Source: Woeseiaceae bacterium
GTDB lineage: Bacteria; Pseudomonadota; Gammaproteobacteria; Steroidobacterales; Woeseiaceae
Direction: 5' to 3'
NCBI GenBank assembly: GCA_028289545.1
Contig: JANQPG010000030.1
Coordinates: 1-64,000, forward strand
Length of the DNA: 64,000 nucleotides
A program made the position numbers and the translations under genes. This document shows positions 16,434 through 24,826 of the stretch, in pieces; position 1 is the first letter of the stretch; each line of letters starts with the position of its first letter. A model generated the notes under the pieces. It was not told the origin of the DNA. It was given only the letters and a program-made list of their open reading frames with translations, and did no database searches.

Positions 16434-16460
16434 GACCAGCGACCCCCGGACTTTATTACA
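16434..16460 (-). promoter_or_regulatory. Possible ECF-sigma-type promoter for the DUF692 cassette
   Basis: On the minus strand TGTAATA is followed after 16 bases by GGTC, 29 bases upstream of the DUF692 ATG. ECF-type promoters of gig/buf operons are described with a GTAAC-like -35 and a short -10 about 16 bases later, so the geometry fits, but the match is imperfect. No sigma factor gene is in the window. Confidence 0.3.
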
Positions 16461-16536
16461 TTCTCCGTGGTGGCTTAAGCGGGAACGCATCGGTTGGGCG
16501 CTGCGGGCCAGGCGTCATGCGGCGCCACCGTACTGT

Positions 16537-16956
16537 CTACAGCCTGTTGAGGCGCTCCAGATAGCGGGCTTCGTCGGGCATGGCGTTGGCGCTCTGCGCT
16601 TCCCAAAGCGTCTCCGCAAGGCACTCGATCATGCGATGCTCGATGTCGTGCGGATCGCCTCCGCGCAGACTGAGCTGCCGCCAGATCGCGCCAATACCCG
16701 CCGGTCGGTCGGTCGCAATCTGCTCGCGAAGGCCAAGATGCAGGCCCATGTGCAGGTAGGGATTGCTCTGCCCGGCTTCGGGCGGAAAATCCGCGTCGAC
16801 GTCGCCGGACGTGATTGTCGACCAGTATTCGGGGTGCAGCTTGACGACGTCCGCGATTTGCTGCTCCAGGGCGCTGAGCGGCAGACCGTCCTCGTGTTTT
16901 CGCCACGCGTCGCTGTACATCCGGCGAAGCTCGGCGCGATCCTGTCCAAAGATCAT
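16537..16956 (-). CDS. DUF1841 family protein
   Basis: A 139-residue cytosolic protein of the DUF1841 family: starts MIFGQDRAELRRMYSDAW, then LPLSALEQQIADVVKLHPEY, SNPYLHMGLHLGLREQ and EHRMIECLAETLWEAQ. Function is unknown for the family. The ATG at 16956 overlaps the nth stop by ATGA, so it is co-translated with endonuclease III and forms the end of the rnf-nth operon. The longer ORF-track start would run into nth and is not needed. Confidence 0.85.
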   Translation of the reverse strand: MIFGQDRAELRRMYSDAWRKHEDGLPLSALEQQIADVVKLHPEYWSTITSGDVDADFPPEAGQSNPYLHMGLHLGLREQIATDRPAGIGAIWRQLSLRGGDPHDIEHRMIECLAETLWEAQSANAMPDEARYLERLNRL

Positions 16957-17588
16957 GTGAATTCCTTTGCACGGTATTCGCACCATGGTTCGATGATGCA
17001 GTCGCCGCAAGCCGGCTTGCGGGCTTTGCAGGTGTAGCGTCCGTGCAGGATCAGCCAGTGGTGAGCGTCTTTCAGGAATTCATCGGGTATCAGGCGCACG
17101 AGGCTTTTCTCCACCGCGAGCGGCGTCTTGCCCTTTGCGATTCCGGTTCGGTTCGATACACGGAAGATGTGCGTGTCGACGGCCATTGTCGGCTCGCCGA
17201 AGGCGGTATTGAGCACAACGTTGGCCGTCTTGCGGCCAACACCCGGCAAAGCCTCCAGCGCCTCCCTTGTCCGCGGGACCTGGCTTTCATGCTGTTCGAT
17301 CAGTATGGCGCAGGTTTTGATGATGTTTTCCGCTTTGCTGTTGTAGAGCCCGATTGTCTTGATATAGCGCTTGAGCCCTTCGACGCCGAGGGCGTGGATT
17401 GCTTCCGGCGTATTGGCGACGGGATACAGTTTGCGGGTTGCCTTGTTAACGCCGACGTCCGTTGCCTGCGCGGAGAGTATTACCGCAATCAGAAGCTCGA
17501 ACGGCGTGTCGTATTCGAGTTCCGTCGTGGGCTCGGGGTTCGCGTGGCGCAGCGCGCTGAAAATGGCAGTACGTTTTTCCCTGTTCAT
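16953..17588 (-). CDS. nth: Endonuclease III
   Basis: A DNA glycosylase/AP lyase for oxidised pyrimidines. The 211 residues carry the helix-hairpin-helix LPGVGRKTANVVLN, with the catalytic lysine in GRKTAN, and the catalytic aspartate in AVDTHIFRVSNR. The [4Fe-4S] loop is complete, C-x6-C-x2-C-x5-C, in CKARKPACGDCIIEPWC. Length is the same as E. coli Nth (211). It lies 24 bases after rnfE and overlaps DUF1841. The rnf-nth linkage is usual in gammaproteobacteria. Confidence 0.97.
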   Translation of the reverse strand: MNREKRTAIFSALRHANPEPTTELEYDTPFELLIAVILSAQATDVGVNKATRKLYPVANTPEAIHALGVEGLKRYIKTIGLYNSKAENIIKTCAILIEQHESQVPRTREALEALPGVGRKTANVVLNTAFGEPTMAVDTHIFRVSNRTGIAKGKTPLAVEKSLVRLIPDEFLKDAHHWLILHGRYTCKARKPACGDCIIEPWCEYRAKEFT

Positions 17589-17612
17589 TGTTTCGTCGCG
17601 ACGTCGGAGCGC

Positions 17613-18278
17613 TCAGCGAGGCTCCGGATTTGCCCGTCGCAGACCGTGCGCGCGGCGGCTGCGGAGATCGAGCGCGTTCTTTGCGGCGACGGCCAGCGCC
17701 AGGCAAAAGAAGGCGCCTGGAGGCAGTAGCGCAAGCAGGAAACCGCCGTCGAACAACTCGAGTCCGGGGCTGCCGTCGAGGCCGGCAAGCATGCCGAGAT
17801 CGGCAAACAGCGTGCCGTGGCCCACGAGCTCGCGGACCGCGCCGATGCCGGTCAACAGTAGGGCAAAACCCGAGCCCATCGCGAAGCCGTCCAGAATGCT
17901 CAAGCCCACGGGGTTCTTCGACGCAAACACTTCAGCCCTGGCGACAATGGCGCAGTTGGTGACGATCAACGGGATGAAGATGCCGAGCGAGCGGTCCATG
18001 GCCGGGAACCAGGCCTCGAACATCAGCTCGACCGACGTGACGAGCGAAGCAATGATGATCACGTAAACGGGTACGCGAATTTCCGCGCTCAAGAGACTGC
18101 GAGTTGCGGATACCAGGGCGTTGCTCGCCGTCAGCACAAACAAGGTTGCGAGGCCGAGCCCGAGGCCGTTGGCAAAGCTTGTCGTGACCGCGAGCAGCGG
18201 GCAAAGGCCCAGCAGCTGCACGAGGCCCGGGTTGTCGGTCCACAGGCCTTCCGCGAATTGTTGTTTAAGTGTCTTCAT
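17613..18278 (-). CDS. rnfE: Rnf/Rsx electron transport complex subunit E
   Basis: An integral membrane subunit of the ion-translocating ferredoxin:NAD oxidoreductase (Rnf), also called Rsx in E. coli where it keeps SoxR reduced. The 221 residues have about six helices and the family stretches PGLVQLLGLCPLLAVTTS and GIFIPLIVTNCAIVARAEVFAS. The conserved cysteines in GLCPLLA and NCAI face the membrane Fe-S site shared with RnfA. I start at ATG 18278; the track uses the GTG just before it. The arginine-rich C-terminal tail (RSRRAHGLRR) is short. 25 bases separate it from rnfG. Confidence 0.95.
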   Translation of the reverse strand: MKTLKQQFAEGLWTDNPGLVQLLGLCPLLAVTTSFANGLGLGLATLFVLTASNALVSATRSLLSAEIRVPVYVIIIASLVTSVELMFEAWFPAMDRSLGIFIPLIVTNCAIVARAEVFASKNPVGLSILDGFAMGSGFALLLTGIGAVRELVGHGTLFADLGMLAGLDGSPGLELFDGGFLLALLPPGAFFCLALAVAAKNALDLRSRRAHGLRRANPEPR

Positions 18279-18303
18279 CACTGCTGAACTTCATTAACCG
18301 TTT

Positions 18304-18948
18304 TCATTGACGATTTTCATCGTCGGTTTTCAGGGCTTCGCCCGTACCGAGTACCGCGTCACGGTTGTCGGCGAAGTATAGCAATGTGTCGCGTACGGCC
18401 TTTAGCACCGCCCGCGAGCTCACGCTGGCGCCGGTGATCTGGTCGAAGTCGCCGCCATCCGCGCGAATGGCCCAGTCAGTCGGCGCCGGGTCGACAAGCG
18501 ACTTGCCGTCGAATTGCAAGATCCAGTCCGTGCGTCGGCTTTCGATCTGATCCCCCAGTCCCGGCGTTTCGTCGTGCGAGACTACGCGGACGCCGCTTAG
18601 CCGGCCGTCGGCCCGGACGCCGATCAGCAAACGGATCGGGCCGGCGTAACCGTCCATTGCGGTGACAGCGAACAGCACGGCGACCGTCCTGCCGTTCAGC
18701 TCGGCCCGATAAATGTCGGCGGCGTCGTCGCCGGGCAGGCCGTGTGGCGCCGGCAGCGTGCGCCGGCTGTCGGTCAGGCTGCTGTCGTAGCCGATATCGC
18801 CGAGCGCCGCCGCCAGCAACGCTTCGGCATGTGCCTTGCGGTTTTCTTCAATACGCTCGGCCGTCAGCTCGTAAGTGAGCGCTACAATGCCCGTGCAGAC
18901 GACGGCAATACCCGCCAGCGTGAGGCCACTTTTACCGATGCGGTTCAC
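18304..18948 (-). CDS. rnfG: Rnf electron transport complex subunit G (covalent FMN)
   Basis: A membrane-anchored periplasmic flavoprotein of the Rnf complex, 214 residues. One N-terminal helix (SGLTLAGIAVVCTGIVALTY) precedes a periplasmic domain with DGYAGPIRLLIGV and SHDETPGLGDQIE. The covalent FMN attachment motif reads TGASVSS, where the family has SGATxT; serine replaces threonine at the expected ester position. The start is GTG at 18948, overlapping the rnfD stop as GTGA; the longer track ORF is antisense-frame material inside rnfD. A flavin transferase (ApbE) would be needed but is not in the window. Confidence 0.95.
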   Translation of the reverse strand: MNRIGKSGLTLAGIAVVCTGIVALTYELTAERIEENRKAHAEALLAAALGDIGYDSSLTDSRRTLPAPHGLPGDDAADIYRAELNGRTVAVLFAVTAMDGYAGPIRLLIGVRADGRLSGVRVVSHDETPGLGDQIESRRTDWILQFDGKSLVDPAPTDWAIRADGGDFDQITGASVSSRAVLKAVRDTLLYFADNRDAVLGTGEALKTDDENRQ

Positions 18949-19994
18949 CCGGGCTGCTCCGGGCCGTGGCCGACGATGGGGGGCCGCGTGTAGCGATCGA
19001 TGAGCGGTACGAGCATATTCATCGTCAATACGGCAAAAGCGACGCCGTCGGCGTAGGCGCCAAAACGGCGGATGGCATAAATCAGCAGGCCAATGCCGAT
19101 ACCGTATATGAGCCTGCCGGTTGTGCTCGTAGCGGCGGACACCGGGTCGGTGGCAATAAAGAATGCGCACAACAGCGTTGCGCCGCTAAACAGATGAAAT
19201 CCGGGACTGGCGTGGCTGCCTGCGTCGATCATGTACATGATCGTCGCGGGTACCAGCAGGCCGATGCCAACGCCGACGGGTATGTGCCAGCGAATGACCT
19301 TGCGCAACATCAGACCGATGCCGCCGATGGCAATGAAGTTGCCGATCCACTCCCAGCCGCGCCCGCCAAAGTCGCCCATGAGCGGTTCGGCGCGGATTTC
19401 GGCTGCGGTTTGCATGCCGGCGAGACCGGTCTTCATGAGATCCAGCGGCGTTGCCCGGCTGACCGTATCAAAGGACATGGCGGACGGTAGCTCCCCGCTC
19501 AATGTGAACCACAGAGTCTGCAGGGCGTTGAGGTGCTGATAGTCGAGGTCCCCCATACGAGGCGCAACCCACAGCGCCATATCGGCGGGGAATGCAATGA
19601 GGATGACGACGTACCCCGCCATTGCGGGGTTGAACAGGTTGTAGCCGAGGCCGCCGTACAAGTGCTTGGCAACCACCATGGCAAAGACGGCGCCTGTTGC
19701 CGTCACCCACCACGGCGTCAGCGACGGTAGCGCGAACGCCAACAGCACGGCGGCGACGATGGCGCTGCCGTCGGCGAGTGCTTCAGCGGGGGCTCTGCCG
19801 CGCGCGCGCATGACGAGCGCCTCGGCGCCGGCGCAGAATATGACGGCAACGACGATGTTGTAGAGTATTCCCGCACCAAAAAACCAGACGTGCGCGGCGA
19901 CAGCCGGTACCAGCGCCACCAGCACCTGCAGCATTACGAGCGACACGCTGTTAGCGGGCCGTATGTAAGGCGCTTCGCGTCTCTCGAACTTCAC
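18945..19994 (-). CDS. rnfD: Rnf electron transport complex subunit D
   Basis: A multi-helix membrane subunit (349 residues) related to NqrB, thought to form the ion path with RnfG. The covalent FMN threonine lies in SRATPLDLMKTG, and ATTILF-like membrane segments cover most of the rest (GGLGYNLFNPAMAGYVVILIAFP, GATLLCAFFIATDPVSA). The start codon is GTG at 19994, overlapping the rnfC stop as GTGA, and its own stop overlaps rnfG the same way. Length is typical (about 350). Confidence 0.95.
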   Translation of the reverse strand: MKFERREAPYIRPANSVSLVMLQVLVALVPAVAAHVWFFGAGILYNIVVAVIFCAGAEALVMRARGRAPAEALADGSAIVAAVLLAFALPSLTPWWVTATGAVFAMVVAKHLYGGLGYNLFNPAMAGYVVILIAFPADMALWVAPRMGDLDYQHLNALQTLWFTLSGELPSAMSFDTVSRATPLDLMKTGLAGMQTAAEIRAEPLMGDFGGRGWEWIGNFIAIGGIGLMLRKVIRWHIPVGVGIGLLVPATIMYMIDAGSHASPGFHLFSGATLLCAFFIATDPVSAATSTTGRLIYGIGIGLLIYAIRRFGAYADGVAFAVLTMNMLVPLIDRYTRPPIVGHGPEQPG

Positions 19995-21556
19995 GGCTTG
20001 GGATCCCTGTTGTCATTGGGATCGTCATCAAGATCGTCTTTACGATCGTCGGTTGTGCGCTGCTTCCTCTGCATGATTTCGGCAATGGCGTCCGGACCGG
20101 CCCGTTTTGCGTTGTCTTTCTGCCGGCGAAGCTCAGCGTTGCGCTCTTCACGTTCGGTGGCCAGCCGCTGCTGACGGTTTTCGAAACGCCGCCTCGCCCG
20201 CGCCGCCCGTGCTTTTTCGTCTTCGAGCTCGCGAATCCGGCCCTTGGCGCGGCGGAAGCTGGCGGTCAGCGGAATTGCGCTCGGGCAAACGAGATCGCAG
20301 CAGCCGCACTCGATGCAGTCGAGCAGTCCGTGTTCCCTCAACTGGGCCTCGTCGTCCGCGGCGTAGTACCAGTGCAGTTGTTGCGGCAGCAGCCGCACCG
20401 GGCACACACTCGCGCAGTCGCCGCAGCGAATGCACGGCAGCTCAGGGCCCTGCGGCGGTGGCGCGGGCAGCAGCAGTATGCAGTTGCTGGCCTTGACGAT
20501 CGGCACCTCGTCGGTCGACATCGATTTGCCGGTCATGGCGCCGCCAATGATCAGTTGCGCGGCCTGGTCCGTGTAGCCGCCCGCAAAAGCGGCGAGATCC
20601 GCCACGCGCGTGCCGATGCGCACCTCGACGTTCATCGGCTGGGCGATGCCCGGACCCGTGATTGTCGTCACTCGCGAAATCAGCGGCTCCTGCCGGCTTA
20701 CCCAGTCGTCGACCGCAGCGGCGGTGCCGACGTTTTGTACGACGCAGCCGACGTCCGACGGCAGTCCGCCCGTCGGCACCTCGCGATTGGTGACGAGCTG
20801 AACCAGCTGATCCTCGCCGCCCGACGGATAGATCGTTGGTACCTGCTTGAGAATCAGCCGTTCATCAGCGGCGCGGCCCAGCGCCTCCGCCATCGCGAGC
20901 AGTGCCTCGGGCTTATCGCTCTCGACGGCAATGAAACAGCGTTCGACGTCGATGGCGTGCAGCAGTATTCTCGCGCCGGATACGACACGGTCCGCATGCT
21001 CCCGCATGAGCATGTCGTCGCAGCTAATATAAGGCTCGCATTCGACGCCGTTGAGTATCAGCATGTCGAGCGGTCCGCTGACAGCCTGAGCCAGTTTCTG
21101 GGCGGTCGGGAACACGGCGCCCCCGAGGCCCACGATACCGCCGTCCAGGATATGGGCTCTCAATGCTTCGGGCGAATACTCCTGATAGGACAGTGCCCCG
21201 GGGATAATGGGCATGGCCTGATCGAGTCCGTCACTCTCGATGACGATGGCCGGCGCCGGATCGCCATGGCGGCGCGATACGGGCCAGGGTTCGATCGCAA
21301 GCACTCGGCCTGAGGTAGGGGCGTGGACCGGCGCGCCCAGCGCGGTGCCCGCTGCCGCGATTGGCTGTCCTTTCAGCACGACATCGCCGGCGCCGACGAG
21401 CGGTTGGGCGGGTTCGCCGACGTGTTGCGTCAGCGGCAGAACCAGCTGCGCGGGCACCGGCATTTGCTGCAGGCGAGCGGCGGTCGACTCGGTCTTATGC
21501 GGATCGAGCCGCAGCCCGCCGTGTAGTGTGCCGAGGTCGTAAGTCGGGGCCGTCAC
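19991..21556 (-). CDS. rnfC: Rnf electron transport complex subunit C
   Basis: The peripheral NADH- and FMN-binding subunit (521 residues). The N-terminal part has the flavoprotein/sandwich hybrid fold; ILNGVECEPYISCDDMLMRE and YPSGGEDQLVQLVTNREVP are the FMN/NAD regions. Two [4Fe-4S] motifs follow: CIRCGDCASVCPVRL and CIECGCCDLVCPSAI. The tail is a charged coiled segment of about 90 residues rich in Arg, Glu and Asp; E. coli RsxC has a much longer Ala/Lys-rich repeat tail. The start is GTG at 21556, overlapping rnfB as GTGA. Confidence 0.95.
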   Translation of the reverse strand: MTAPTYDLGTLHGGLRLDPHKTESTAARLQQMPVPAQLVLPLTQHVGEPAQPLVGAGDVVLKGQPIAAAGTALGAPVHAPTSGRVLAIEPWPVSRRHGDPAPAIVIESDGLDQAMPIIPGALSYQEYSPEALRAHILDGGIVGLGGAVFPTAQKLAQAVSGPLDMLILNGVECEPYISCDDMLMREHADRVVSGARILLHAIDVERCFIAVESDKPEALLAMAEALGRAADERLILKQVPTIYPSGGEDQLVQLVTNREVPTGGLPSDVGCVVQNVGTAAAVDDWVSRQEPLISRVTTITGPGIAQPMNVEVRIGTRVADLAAFAGGYTDQAAQLIIGGAMTGKSMSTDEVPIVKASNCILLLPAPPPQGPELPCIRCGDCASVCPVRLLPQQLHWYYAADDEAQLREHGLLDCIECGCCDLVCPSAIPLTASFRRAKGRIRELEDEKARAARARRRFENRQQRLATEREERNAELRRQKDNAKRAGPDAIAEIMQRKQRTTDDRKDDLDDDPNDNRDPKP

Positions 21557-22038
21557 GACGCCGCCTTGAGTTCGATGCAGTCGACCGGGCAGGGCGCAAT
21601 ACACAGCTCGCAGCCGGTGCACTCCGCTTCGATGACGGTGTGCAGCGTGTTCTGCGCACCGACGATGGCGTCAACGGGGCAGGCGTTTCTGCAGTGCAGG
21701 CAACCGATGCAGCGGTCTTCGTCGATAAACGCCACGGCCGGGGGCGGCCTCAAGTCTTTGAGAGGGGCCGGATCGCGGCCCAGTCGCCTGGCGAGTTTTT
21801 GTACGGTCGCCTCACCACCCGGTGGACAAAGGTTGATGGCCTCGCCGCGATCGACGATGGCCTCGGCGTAAGGTCGGCATCCGGCGTAACCGCACTGGGC
21901 GCACTGCGTCTGCGGCAGCAGCGCGTTGATTTCCTCAACGAGACTGCTGTCCGCGGCGGGAAGCTTCCTCGCGGCGAGTGCGAGTCCGGTGCCTGCAACC
22001 AGCGCAAGCGTACCGATCGCAAGAACGGCCAGCAGCAC
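21553..22038 (-). CDS. rnfB: Rnf electron transport complex subunit B
   Basis: A membrane-anchored ferredoxin-like subunit passing electrons between soluble ferredoxin and the membrane subunits. The 161 residues contain an N-terminal helix, the Fe-S domain with CAQCGYAGCRPYAEAI and CPPGG (a [4Fe-4S] cluster), then two ferredoxin motifs, CIGCLHCRNACP and CTGCELCIAPCP. Somewhat shorter than E. coli RsxB (192). The ATG at 22038 is two bases after the rnfA stop. Confidence 0.95.
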   Translation of the reverse strand: MLLAVLAIGTLALVAGTGLALAARKLPAADSSLVEEINALLPQTQCAQCGYAGCRPYAEAIVDRGEAINLCPPGGEATVQKLARRLGRDPAPLKDLRPPPAVAFIDEDRCIGCLHCRNACPVDAIVGAQNTLHTVIEAECTGCELCIAPCPVDCIELKAAS

Positions 22039-22040
22039 GG

Positions 22041-22622
22041 CTATGGCCTTGCCATGCCGGCGAAACCCATGAACGCGAGTGACATGATGCCGGCGGTCAT
22101 GAGCGCAATGGCCGTGCCGCGGAACGCCAGCGGAACGTCAGCCGCCGCAATGCGCTCGCGCAGCGCGGCAAACGCCAGCAGGACGAGCGTAAAGCCAACG
22201 GCGGCGCCGAAGCCGAAGAACAGGGATTGCACGAAGCTATGGCTCGCTTGAACGTTGAGCAGCGCAACGCCCAGTACGGCGCAATTGGTCGCAATCAGCG
22301 GGATGTAGATTCCGAGTATCTGATGCAGCTCGGGGCTCAGGCGGCGCACCATGATCTCCGTGAACTGCACGCTGGCCGCGATGGCGAGTATGAAGCCGAT
22401 GGTCCGAAGGTAGCCGATATCCAGCGGCAGCAACACGAATTTGTTGATCAGGTACGCCAGCGCGGAGGACAGTGTGAGCACAAATGCCGTCGCCAGCGAC
22501 ATCCCGAAGGCGACGTCCAGATTCTTGGAGACGCCGAGGAACGGGCACAGCCCCAAGAACCGTGTGAGCACAAAGTTGTTGACCAGCACGGTGCCGACAA
22601 GAATGAGAATGAGCTCAGTCAT
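22041..22622 (-). CDS. rnfA: Rnf electron transport complex subunit A
   Basis: A membrane subunit (193 residues, six helices) paired with RnfE and homologous to NqrE. Signatures are [15 protein letters not shown] and [18 protein letters not shown], each with one of the cysteines that together coordinate the membrane-embedded Fe-S centre. I start at ATG 22622 ([10 protein letters not shown]), where the first helix begins, rather than 23 codons upstream. First gene of rnfABCDGE-nth-DUF1841, a single run of nearly gapless genes. Confidence 0.95.
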   Translation of the reverse strand: MTELILILVGTVLVNNFVLTRFLGLCPFLGVSKNLDVAFGMSLATAFVLTLSSALAYLINKFVLLPLDIGYLRTIGFILAIAASVQFTEIMVRRLSPELHQILGIYIPLIATNCAVLGVALLNVQASHSFVQSLFFGFGAAVGFTLVLLAFAALRERIAAADVPLAFRGTAIALMTAGIMSLAFMGFAGMARP

Positions 22623-22662
22623 TGCAAGCCCAGTCATTGCAGGCCAATCGCAGCATGTCGAT

Positions 22663-22668
22663 ATTGTA
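22663..22668 (-). promoter_or_regulatory. Candidate -10 element (TACAAT) for the rnf operon
   Basis: TACAAT on the minus strand, 40 bases upstream of the rnfA ATG, in the only sizeable gap before the operon. The -35 is unclear. Confidence 0.35.
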
Positions 22669-22723
22669 GCGGGAGCGACGGTTGCCCGCACAGGGTTAAC
22701 AGGCCCTTGTCTGTTTCATCCGG

Positions 22724-24736
22724 CTATTTCACGCGCATGCCTGCCTTCGCGCCCGTGTCGGGGGACAGCAGGAAAATCTCGCGACCCCCGTCTCCCGCGG
22801 CAAGCACCATGCCTTCCGACAGCCCGAAACGCATTTTCCTCGGCTTGAGGTTGGCAACGACAACCACCTGGCGGCCGACCAGCGTTGCGGGCTCGTACGC
22901 CGATTTGATGCCCGCAAAGACCTGGCGGGTCTCACCGTCGAGGTCGAGCGTGAGCCTGAGCAGCTTGTCCGCTCCGTCGACGGCTTCCGCGGCCGTCACC
23001 GTGGCGATCCTCAAGTCGACCTTCATGAAATCGTCGATACTGATATGTGGATCCTCGTCGTCGTCCTGAGAGCCTGCGGTTTCCTCGAGGGACTCTCTCG
23101 ACTGTTCGAGCATTTTGGCCACGGCATCCGCTTCGACCCGTGTCAGCAACGGCTTGAAACGCTCGATCGAACGGCCGAGCAGCGGTGTGCCGGCGTCGTC
23201 CCAGCGCCACGCGGTCTCGTTGAGAAAGGCGCGGCTCCTGGCGGCCAGGTCCGGCACCACAGGCTCGAGGTAGATCATCAGGCTGCGAAACAGGTTGATG
23301 CCCTGCGTGCAGACCGCCTGCACGGCGGGGGCATTGGCATCGTCTTTGATCATCTGCCAGGGCTTGTGCTCGTCGATGTAGCGGTTCGCTTCGTCCGCCA
23401 GGGTCATGACGATACGCATCGCCTTGGAGAATTCCCGGCGCTCGTAGTGCTCGGCAATCTTTTCTGCGGCGGCCGCCACTTTGTCGAAGCCTTGCGGTTC
23501 GGGCAAGGCGCTTGCGAGCTGCCCGTCGAAGCGTTTGCTGATAAAGCCGGCGCAGCGGCTGGCGATGTTGACGAGTTTGCCGACGAGGTCGGCGTTTACG
23601 CGGGCCACAAAATCGTCCAGGTTCAGGTCGATGTCTTCGATTGTCGGCCCGAGTTTGGCGGCGTAGTAGTAGCGCAGGTAGTTCGGGTCCAGATGGTCGA
23701 GATAGGTCCGCGCATTGATAAACGTGCCGCGCGCCTTGGACATTTTCTGCCCGTTTACGGTCAGGAAGCCGTGTGCGAATACGCTGCTCGGCGTGCGGAA
23801 ACCGGCGCCGTGCAGCACGGCCGGCCAGAACAGCGTGTGAAAGTACATGATGTCCTTGCCGATGAAATGGTAGACCTCCGTATCGTGGCCGGGCCTCCAG
23901 TACTCGTCGAAGTCGAGGTCGGGCCGGCGTGCGCAGAGATTCCTGAAACTCGCGGGATAACCGACCGGCGCGTCGAGCCAGACGTAGAAGTATTTGTCTT
24001 CGGTGCCGGGAATCCGGAAGCCGAAGTAAGGAGCGTCTCGGGAAATGTCCCAGTCACGCAGGCCCGCTTCGAACCATTCCTCGAGTTTGGCAACCATGTT
24101 CGGGTCGAGCGCGGCATCCCGCATCCACTGCCGAAGCATGCTTTCGTAATTGCCGAGCCGGAAGAAGTAGTGCTCCGACTTGCGCTTGACGGGTGTGGCG
24201 CCGGAGATGACGGAGACCGGATCGATGAGTTCCGCCGGCGTGTAGGTCTTGCCGCAGTTCTCACAGGCGTCGCCGTATTGATCCAGTGCCCCGCAGAACG
24301 GGCAGGTGCCCCGAACAAAGCGGTCCGGGAGGAACATGCCTTCCTTCTCGTCGTAGGCCTGCTCGATCTCCTGCGTGTGGATGTCGCCGCGCTCTCTGAG
24401 CGCTTCGAACATCTCGATCGTCAGCGCCTCGTTTTCCGGTGAATGGGTTGTATGGTAGTTGTCGAAGTCCACGCCGAAGTCCGCGAAGTCGCGCACGAAC
24501 TCCTGGCTGACCGCTTCGGTCAGTGCCTCGGGAGTCACACCTTGTTCGCGGGCCTTGATCATGATGGGCGTGCCGTGCGCGTCGGTGGCGCAGACATAGG
24601 TGCACTGGTGGCCGCGGCTTTTCTGGAACCGCACCCAGATGTCCGTTTGCAGGTACTCGACCAGATGCCCCATATGGATGGAGCCGTTGGCGTACGGCAG
24701 GGCGCTCGTGACGAGAATTTTGCGCGTCTGGTTCAT
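22724..24736 (-). CDS. metG: Methionyl-tRNA synthetase
   Basis: A class I aminoacyl-tRNA synthetase, 670 residues. The HIGH-type motif is in [12 protein letters not shown] and the KMSKS-type loop in [12 protein letters not shown]. The zinc knuckle [17 protein letters not shown] places it with E. coli-type MetG. A C-terminal tRNA-binding/dimerisation domain (about 570-670: [17 protein letters not shown] and [22 protein letters not shown]) is fused. The start at 24736 ([14 protein letters not shown]) removes nine non-family residues. It has its own promoter candidate. mrp, its neighbour in many relatives, is about 5 kb away, with the PilT/kinase cluster in between. Confidence 0.97.
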   Translation of the reverse strand: MNQTRKILVTSALPYANGSIHMGHLVEYLQTDIWVRFQKSRGHQCTYVCATDAHGTPIMIKAREQGVTPEALTEAVSQEFVRDFADFGVDFDNYHTTHSPENEALTIEMFEALRERGDIHTQEIEQAYDEKEGMFLPDRFVRGTCPFCGALDQYGDACENCGKTYTPAELIDPVSVISGATPVKRKSEHYFFRLGNYESMLRQWMRDAALDPNMVAKLEEWFEAGLRDWDISRDAPYFGFRIPGTEDKYFYVWLDAPVGYPASFRNLCARRPDLDFDEYWRPGHDTEVYHFIGKDIMYFHTLFWPAVLHGAGFRTPSSVFAHGFLTVNGQKMSKARGTFINARTYLDHLDPNYLRYYYAAKLGPTIEDIDLNLDDFVARVNADLVGKLVNIASRCAGFISKRFDGQLASALPEPQGFDKVAAAAEKIAEHYERREFSKAMRIVMTLADEANRYIDEHKPWQMIKDDANAPAVQAVCTQGINLFRSLMIYLEPVVPDLAARSRAFLNETAWRWDDAGTPLLGRSIERFKPLLTRVEADAVAKMLEQSRESLEETAGSQDDDEDPHISIDDFMKVDLRIATVTAAEAVDGADKLLRLTLDLDGETRQVFAGIKSAYEPATLVGRQVVVVANLKPRKMRFGLSEGMVLAAGDGGREIFLLSPDTGAKAGMRVK

Positions 24737-24771
24737 TGCGGCGGTAGCTGGAAGCGGTCTCAAAGGCGCGC

Positions 24772-24798
24772 ATTATGCCACGCGCGTCGTCGCGACAA
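24772..24798 (-). promoter_or_regulatory. Candidate promoter for metG (extended -10)
   Basis: On the minus strand TTGTCG, 15 bases, then TG-G-CATAAT: an extended -10 (TGnCATAAT) about 36 bases upstream of the metG ATG. The spacer is short, but the extended -10 could compensate. The same 11-mer TGGCATAATGC occurs upstream of the kinase gene. Confidence 0.4.
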
Positions 24799-24826
24799 GC
24801 CGCTTTTTTGGGGTCTTTGCGGGCCC

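Noticed and set aside
16456-16518. 20-codon minus-strand frame upstream of DUF692, tested as a BufA-type precursor
   Set aside because: No signal peptide, no cysteine, and far shorter than DUF2282; it also overlaps the candidate promoter.
23045-24442. 465-codon plus-strand ORF opposite metG
   Set aside because: Antisense shadow; metG motifs are complete on the minus strand.
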